DNA of 64,000 bases. It comes from Thermodesulfovibrionales bacterium. GTDB taxonomy: Bacteria; Nitrospirota; Thermodesulfovibrionia; Thermodesulfovibrionales; Dissulfurispiraceae. The stretch lies in assembly GCA_020062545.1 (NCBI GenBank), contig JAGUWD010000005.1, positions 1 through 64,000 on the forward strand, written 5' to 3'. Both the position numbers and the translations under genes were made by a program. The stretch's first letter is position 1. Each line of letters opens with the position of its first letter. Below the pieces are notes generated by a model. That model saw nothing but the letters and a program-made list of their open reading frames with translations. It did no database searches and had not been told where the DNA came from. This document shows positions 59,101 to 64,000 of the stretch, one piece after another.

Positions 59101-59873
59101 ATAGCCGTGAACTGATTCATTTCCCATGCCTTTGCATATTTTAAGAACGTGTAGAAGCTGTAAAGCACAGCAAGCATTAAGCCGTGCACTCCGTCTCTGA
59201 AGCCCTGCTTGAAGAAAAACATTTTTATAAAAGTGAAGACAGGGCTCATTATCATTTTGAGAGCCAGAAGAGCAGAAGAAGGGCGAGGATTTTTAGTGAG
59301 TATCTCTTTTGCAGAAAGAGATGAATAGTTTTGCATTTTTTTTATATAATCTGAAATTGTCCTGTATGTATAATGCTCAAGAGGGTTTTTCAAATAGTCC
59401 ACAGCACCATTGACGATTACCTTTTCGTGCACTTCTCTCAACTGCACATTTGATACACCCTTTTTAAAAAGTCTCAGCGTGTAATCAGGCCACCATCCGC
59501 TGTGTCTTATCCATTTGCCGAGAAAGAAATTCTTTCTCGGAACGAAAAAACCGTTAAGCGTAATCCGTGAGCCGTTATCCGTAAATAATTGAAAAATTTC
59601 TTTTGCTAACTCTGGTGTAATGCGCTCGTCAGCATCGAGGATTAGAACCCACGGCTTTTTTGCATAATCCACAGCCATTTGTTTCTGTTTTGCATATCCC
59701 TGCCATTCATGCTGAAATATCCTGCTGGTGTATTTTCTGCAAATCTCTACTGTTCTGTCCTCGCTGAAGGAGTCGACAATGACGATGTCCTCAAAATCCT
59801 TTACGCTTTCAAGGGCATCGCCTATGTTTTGCTCCTCGTTTTTTGTTATTATGGCAACAGAAACAGGTATCAA
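59097..59873 (-). CDS. GT2 glycosyltransferase (WaaE/KdtX-like)
   Basis: 258 aa from a TTG at 59873 after GGGGAAG. VSVAIITKNEEQNIGDALESVKDFEDIVIVDSFSEDRTVEICRKY, QGYAKQKQMAVDYAKKPWVLILDADERI (DAD metal motif), FVPRKNFFLGKWIRHSGWWPDYTLRLFKKG. The group adds beta-glucose to the inner LPS core in some bacteria. First gene of the LPS operon. Contains a degenerate heptamer array and a 23-bp perfect inverted repeat. Confidence 0.93.
   Translation of the reverse strand: MIPVSVAIITKNEEQNIGDALESVKDFEDIVIVDSFSEDRTVEICRKYTSRIFQHEWQGYAKQKQMAVDYAKKPWVLILDADERITPELAKEIFQLFTDNGSRITLNGFFVPRKNFFLGKWIRHSGWWPDYTLRLFKKGVSNVQLREVHEKVIVNGAVDYLKNPLEHYTYRTISDYIKKMQNYSSLSAKEILTKNPRPSSALLALKMIMSPVFTFIKMFFFKQGFRDGVHGLMLAVLYSFYTFLKYAKAWEMNQFTAI
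59518..59540. repeat. Perfect 11+1+11 inverted repeat inside the GT2 gene
   Basis: CCGAGAAAGAA, central A, TTCTTTCTCGG. It encodes RKNFFLG, a conserved stretch, so it may be coincidental; it lies 12 bp from the heptamer array. Confidence 0.5.
59553..59587. repeat. Degenerate heptamer array in the GT2 gene
   Basis: Units GTTAAGC, GTAATCC, GTGAGCC, GTTATCC, GTAAATA: consensus GTnAnCC at strict 7-bp period. Related to GTGACCC at 58863-58890. Encodes TDNGSRITLNG. Confidence 0.7.
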
Positions 59874-59912
59874 ATCTTCCCCTAATAGTGGATTTTAAAA
59901 TCTAATTTTTTT

Positions 59913-59940
59913 ATTATACTGAAGTTGAGCGATTTTGTAA
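59913..59940 (-). promoter_or_regulatory. Putative promoter of the LPS operon
   Basis: On the minus strand TTACAA (59935-59940), 16-bp spacer, TATAAT (59913-59918), about 40 bp before the TTG start of the GT2 gene. The -35 hexamer lies within the left inverted repeat of the 59931-60106 element. A palindrome GATTTTAAAATC (59891-59902) follows. Confidence 0.5.
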
Positions 59941-60106
59941 GCACAGGCACTGCTACAAGACTTTAAAAAGTCTCTGCTCATGTGCGCCTTCAAAATTATA
60001 ATCGCATCACTTAATAAGTGTCCAATGTTGTAGATGACAGGTACAAGATAAATGCTTGTGCAAGTGCTGAGTTTAAAGCTTTCCGCAGCACCTGTGCTTA
60101 CAAATC
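59931..60106. mobile_element. MITE-like element with 22-23-bp terminal inverted repeats
   Basis: Left end GATTTTGTAAGCACAGGC (59931-59948, continuing to 59953) matches the inverse of the right end (60085-60106; ACCTGTGCTTACAAATC) at about 20 of 22 positions. The 131-bp interior has no ORF but holds hairpins (AGACTTT/AAAGTCT at 59958-59973; CTTGTGCAAG near 60055). No clear target-site duplication. It could instead be a structured regulatory region between divergent genes. Confidence 0.45.
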
Positions 60107-60134
60107 TGAATATTAGCTTATATGGGGGTGTTGA

Positions 60135-61445
60135 ATGATAGAAGATTTTATTTCGGGGAACAGGAAAATAGCGGTTGTAGGACTTGGATATGTGGGACTC
60201 CCTCTTTGCGTTGGTTTTGGAAGGGTTTTTAAAGGAGTAATAGGCTTTGATATAAGCGAATCGAGGGTAAATGAACTAAAATCAGGCAATGATTGGACAC
60301 TCGAAGTCTCACCTGATGACATTAAAAAAACATCTGTTGAATTTACTGCCAATCCTCAGACGCTAAAAAATGCAAGTGTGATAATTATTGCAGTCCCCAC
60401 ACCCATAAACTCCCATAACATCCCTGACCTTAGACCCCTTGAATCTGCTTCGCAAATAGTCGGCAGTAATATGTCAAAAGGCGCTATAGTCGTATATGAA
60501 TCAACAGTATATCCCGGCGTGACAGAGGACATCTGCGGTCGTATCCTTGAAAAATATTCGGGCATGAAGGCAGGCATTGATTTTAAGCTGGGATACTCAC
60601 CAGAGAGGATAAACCCCGGAGACAAGATTCATACCCTCGAAAATATCGTGAAGGTTGTTGCCGGGCAGGACAATGAGACGACAGAACTTCTTTCCGAGAT
60701 ATATGGAAAGGTGGTAAAGGCAGGAATTTATAAGGCACAAAATATAAAGACAGCAGAGGCAGCAAAGGTTATCGAGAATATACAGCGAGACCTAAATATA
60801 GCGTTGATAAATGAGCTTTCCATAATCTTTCATAAGCTCGGCCTCGATACGAGGGAAGTGCTCGATGCTGCAAAAACAAAATGGAATTTTCTTCCTTTTG
60901 AGCCGGGCCTCGTGGGAGGCCACTGCATAGGTGTCGATCCTTACTATCTAACCTTTAAGGCGCAGGAGGTCGGCTATCATCCGGAGGTTATCCTTGCAGG
61001 CAGGCGGATAAACGATTACATGGGTAAGTATATTGCCGAACAGACAATAAAGGAGTTGATAAAGGCACAGGTTGCTGTCAAGGGAAGCAGGGTATTGATT
61101 ATGGGATTTACCTTTAAGGAGAATGTAAAGGATGTCAGAAATACAAGGGTGATTGATATATACAATGAACTTAAAGAGTACGGTGTCAGCCCGTTTGTCT
61201 ATGACCCTGAAGCCGACAGGGAAGAAGTGCGCTTAGAATACGGCATCGATATAATCGAAAGTCCTGAGAACTCCTCTCCTTATGACGGCATCATCGTGAC
61301 TGTAAAGCACGATGAATTCAAGGAATTTTCTGTTGAATATCTGCGTTCTCTGTATGGGAACAACAGTCCTGTTCTTATTGATGTAAAAGGATTTTTAAAC
61401 GGAGATATTTTAAAATCATCGGGTTTCAGGTACTGGAGGCTTTAA
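60135..61445 (+). CDS. Nucleotide sugar dehydrogenase (TviB/WbpO-type)
   Basis: 436 aa after GGGGGTG. Oxidises UDP-N-acetylhexosamine (probably UDP-GlcNAc/GalNAc) to the uronic acid with two NAD+. [49 protein letters not shown], catalytic Cys264 in [24 protein letters not shown], and [23 protein letters not shown]. Supplies acidic sugars for surface polysaccharide. Divergent from the LPS operon. Confidence 0.95.
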   Translation: MIEDFISGNRKIAVVGLGYVGLPLCVGFGRVFKGVIGFDISESRVNELKSGNDWTLEVSPDDIKKTSVEFTANPQTLKNASVIIIAVPTPINSHNIPDLRPLESASQIVGSNMSKGAIVVYESTVYPGVTEDICGRILEKYSGMKAGIDFKLGYSPERINPGDKIHTLENIVKVVAGQDNETTELLSEIYGKVVKAGIYKAQNIKTAEAAKVIENIQRDLNIALINELSIIFHKLGLDTREVLDAAKTKWNFLPFEPGLVGGHCIGVDPYYLTFKAQEVGYHPEVILAGRRINDYMGKYIAEQTIKELIKAQVAVKGSRVLIMGFTFKENVKDVRNTRVIDIYNELKEYGVSPFVYDPEADREEVRLEYGIDIIESPENSSPYDGIIVTVKHDEFKEFSVEYLRSLYGNNSPVLIDVKGFLNGDILKSSGFRYWRL

Positions 61446-61447
61446 AA

Positions 61448-62434
61448 CTATCCGCCTATCTTCGACATGGGTTTCAGGTGTGTAAAGCACTTCTCATGGT
61501 TTATGGAGTGCCCTTCAGGCTTTATTTCGATAGAAAGCCTTAAGAGCCTCTCGATTTCTTCATCCGATGCACCGCATCGCAATGCTGATTTCAAATCGAT
61601 CTCTGTTTCAGAGAACAGACAAGGCCTGAGCTTTCCATCGGATGTTAATCTCAGCCGGTTGCATGAATTGCAGAAATGATGGGTTATAGGGCTTATGAAT
61701 CCTACAACTCCAGGCGCTCCCTCGAACCTGAAATATCTTGCAGGGCCGGATCTCCTGATTTTTACGGGAATCAGCGGCGCAATTTTTGACGCCCTCTCTT
61801 TTATTTCCTCTGTGGATATATATTTTTCGTGGTCCCAGATTTCCTTTGCACCTATTGGCATGAACTCTATGAATCTCACATTGTAGGAGGTCTTTAATGT
61901 CAGTCTCGCAAATTCCTCTATCTCATCGTCATTGAATCCTCTTATCGGAACCATGTTTATTTTTATAGGCAGAAGCCCGGCGTTTTCTGCCTCGTCGATT
62001 CCTTCCAGCACATCGTTTATATCCCCTCCCCTTGTTATCTCCCTGTATCTCTCCGGACGGAGGGAGTCGAGGCTCACATTGACCCTCCTTAATCCTGCTG
62101 ATGCAAGGGATCTGGCATATTTTTTAAGCAAAAGGCCGTTAGTTGTGAGGCTTATATCCTCGATGCCTCCTATGCTGTTTATGGATGAGACCAAATAGGG
62201 CAGGTCTTTTCTTATAAGAGGCTCTCCACCTGTGAGTCTTATCTTTCTTACGCCGAGACCTGCTGCAATTCTGACTATCCTTATAATTTCTTCATAGCCG
62301 AGGATATCTTTATGCTCGATCGGTTTTATACCTTCCGATGGCATGCAGTAGATGCATCTGAGATTGCACCGGTCAGTAATGGAAATACGCATGTAATCGA
62401 TAATACGCTGGTATTTATCTTTTATCAGGCTCAT
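61448..62434 (-). CDS. moaA: GTP 3',8-cyclase MoaA
   Basis: 328 aa. Radical-SAM enzyme starting molybdopterin synthesis. C23xxxC27xxC30 (DRCNLRCIYC), GGEPLIRKDL, and the C-terminal cluster CNSCNRLRLTSDGKLRPCLF, ending in the Gly-Gly tail (KIGG). Convergent with the dehydrogenase gene, 2 bp apart. Confidence 0.97.
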   Translation of the reverse strand: MSLIKDKYQRIIDYMRISITDRCNLRCIYCMPSEGIKPIEHKDILGYEEIIRIVRIAAGLGVRKIRLTGGEPLIRKDLPYLVSSINSIGGIEDISLTTNGLLLKKYARSLASAGLRRVNVSLDSLRPERYREITRGGDINDVLEGIDEAENAGLLPIKINMVPIRGFNDDEIEEFARLTLKTSYNVRFIEFMPIGAKEIWDHEKYISTEEIKERASKIAPLIPVKIRRSGPARYFRFEGAPGVVGFISPITHHFCNSCNRLRLTSDGKLRPCLFSETEIDLKSALRCGASDEEIERLLRLSIEIKPEGHSINHEKCFTHLKPMSKIGG

Positions 62435-62482
62435 TTACTCTGCAAGGGGGACTTTGTCCCCTTTGCGATAACCCCCTTATGC

Positions 62483-63439
<957 letters not shown>

Positions 63440-63455
63440 GTCTTTCCCATTTTGC

Positions 63456-63476
63456 TTGCCTATTGCCCATTGCCTC
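63456..63476. repeat. Heptamer array at the pal/ybgF junction
   Basis: TTGCCTA, TTGCCCA, TTGCCTC: three units in strict 7-bp register ending at the pal stop codon. The unit matches the lptD array (39381-39410, opposite reading). Confidence 0.8.
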
Positions 63477-64000
63477 ATTGACGTCCCCCTTCAACAAGTA
63501 CAAAGTGCGCCCTTCTGTTTTTTGCCCAGCACTCTTCTGTCTGTTCGGCACAAAGGGGTTTTTCTTCACCATAGCTTATTGTCTCGACCTTGCCGGAGGG
63601 AATGCCGAGGGACATCAGGTATTCCTTTGCAGAGTTTGCCCTTCTATCCCCGAGTCCGAGGTTGTATTCATTTGTGCCTCTTTCGTCACAGTGCCCTTCG
63701 ATAATTATCTTTATATTTTTATTTCCCGAAAGTATGGCTGACACCTCTTTCAATACAGGTTTTGCATCGTCCCTTATGTCATACCTGTCGTAATCAAAGT
63801 GAATATCCTGAATCCGTGACTGAAGTTCTTTGAACGTAGACTGAACGTCTGCTGGCTGTGCCTTTGACAACTGCTTTTCGGTGATGGATTCTTTGGGGAG
63901 TTCCTTTGCGGCAGTGGCATCGGCTGTTGTTTTTTTATCCTCTGTTTTCATTACTTCAGGCTGTGCAGGAGGCTGTTCCGATACCCCGGCTATTTTCCTC
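63475..64000 (-). CDS. pal: Peptidoglycan-associated lipoprotein Pal (5' end beyond window)
   Basis: The frame stays open to the window edge (…KIAGVSEQPPAQPEV before M at 63951), so the true start and lipobox lie outside. OmpA-C domain: IHFDYDRYDIRDDAKPVL, KIIIEGHCDERGTNEYNLGLGDRRANSAKEYL (peptidoglycan meso-DAP binding region) and ISYGEEKPLCAEQTEECWAKNRRAHFVL. Anchors the outer membrane to peptidoglycan. Confidence 0.96.
   Translation of the reverse strand, partial: RKIAGVSEQPPAQPEVMKTEDKKTTADATAAKELPKESITEKQLSKAQPADVQSTFKELQSRIQDIHFDYDRYDIRDDAKPVLKEVSAILSGNKNIKIIIEGHCDERGTNEYNLGLGDRRANSAKEYLMSLGIPSGKVETISYGEEKPLCAEQTEECWAKNRRAHFVLVEGGRQ

Overview
The window reads as a chromosomal segment of a Gram-negative (diderm) anaerobe or facultative anaerobe of moderate to low G+C. 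LptD, Pal/YbgF, a long LPS core/O-antigen glycosyltransferase operon and an outer-membrane beta-barrel show the double membrane. A complete rnfCDGEAB cluster with a ferredoxin-rich RnfB, and CPx metal pumps, suggest an anaerobic energy metabolism in a metal-exposed habitat. Gene content and protein flavour fit the Nitrospirota (Thermodesulfovibrio-like) or a neighbouring deep-branching phylum. This is inference; no rRNA or other decisive marker is present. No tRNA, rRNA or CRISPR array was seen, and no gene-free stretch exceeds 300 bases.

Region 1 (1-18 kb) is an accessory metal/envelope-stress region. It holds ubiX facing an ArsR regulator, His- and Cys-rich secreted proteins, a split spermidine-synthase/MFS-like pair, and a collapsed ABC-transporter operon. 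A MerR regulator follows, with two typical 20-bp-spacer promoters; the second drives a 43-aa Cys-rich secreted peptide (absent from ordinary ORF calls) and a CPLC redox protein. Next come ArsR, a CPC P-type ATPase, an OmpR-type response regulator, a sensor kinase and a ZraP/Spy-like protein. After that lies an unusual operon: a CBM48 lipoprotein, an ECF sigma factor, an anti-sigma factor whose periplasmic part is a CBM48 domain, two paralogous secreted helical proteins with Gly/Met tails, a beta-barrel and a Gly-rich secreted protein, closed by a strong terminator. A SHOCT protein and a DMT permease with a His-rich tail end the region.

Region 2 (18-35 kb) is mostly housekeeping: a PEP carboxykinase-like protein, an M50 protease, trpS and surE; a strongly structured intergenic element; a flavoprotein, pcm and an ArsR regulator; rnfCDGEAB; an MltD-like transglycosylase, a TPR protein, a PHP phosphoesterase and a four-CBS PAS histidine kinase.

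Region 3 (35-46 kb) is a compact minus-strand operon trpB1-trpA-accD-folC-lptD-truB-purB, divergent from trpB2-trpF, with queF converging on trpF. Region 4 (46-60 kb) is a minus-strand LPS operon of about 14 genes including rmlACDB, three GT9 heptosyltransferase-like enzymes, several GT4/GT2 enzymes, a deacetylase and an O-antigen ligase. Its promoter lies at the edge of a small element with terminal inverted repeats. Region 5 (60-64 kb) holds a UDP-sugar dehydrogenase, moaA, ybgF/cpoB and the 5'-truncated (window edge) pal.

The most notable signals outside known gene families are: (i) the ECF/anti-sigma/CBM48 surface operon; (ii) the MerR-controlled Cys-rich micropeptide; (iii) a 31-bp regulatory sequence present twice; (iv) at least a dozen 7-, 8- or 14-bp tandem arrays lying inside coding sequences (lptD, folC, truB, ybgF, glycosyltransferases, ubiX), some using the same unit at distant loci; and (v) two structured intergenic elements.
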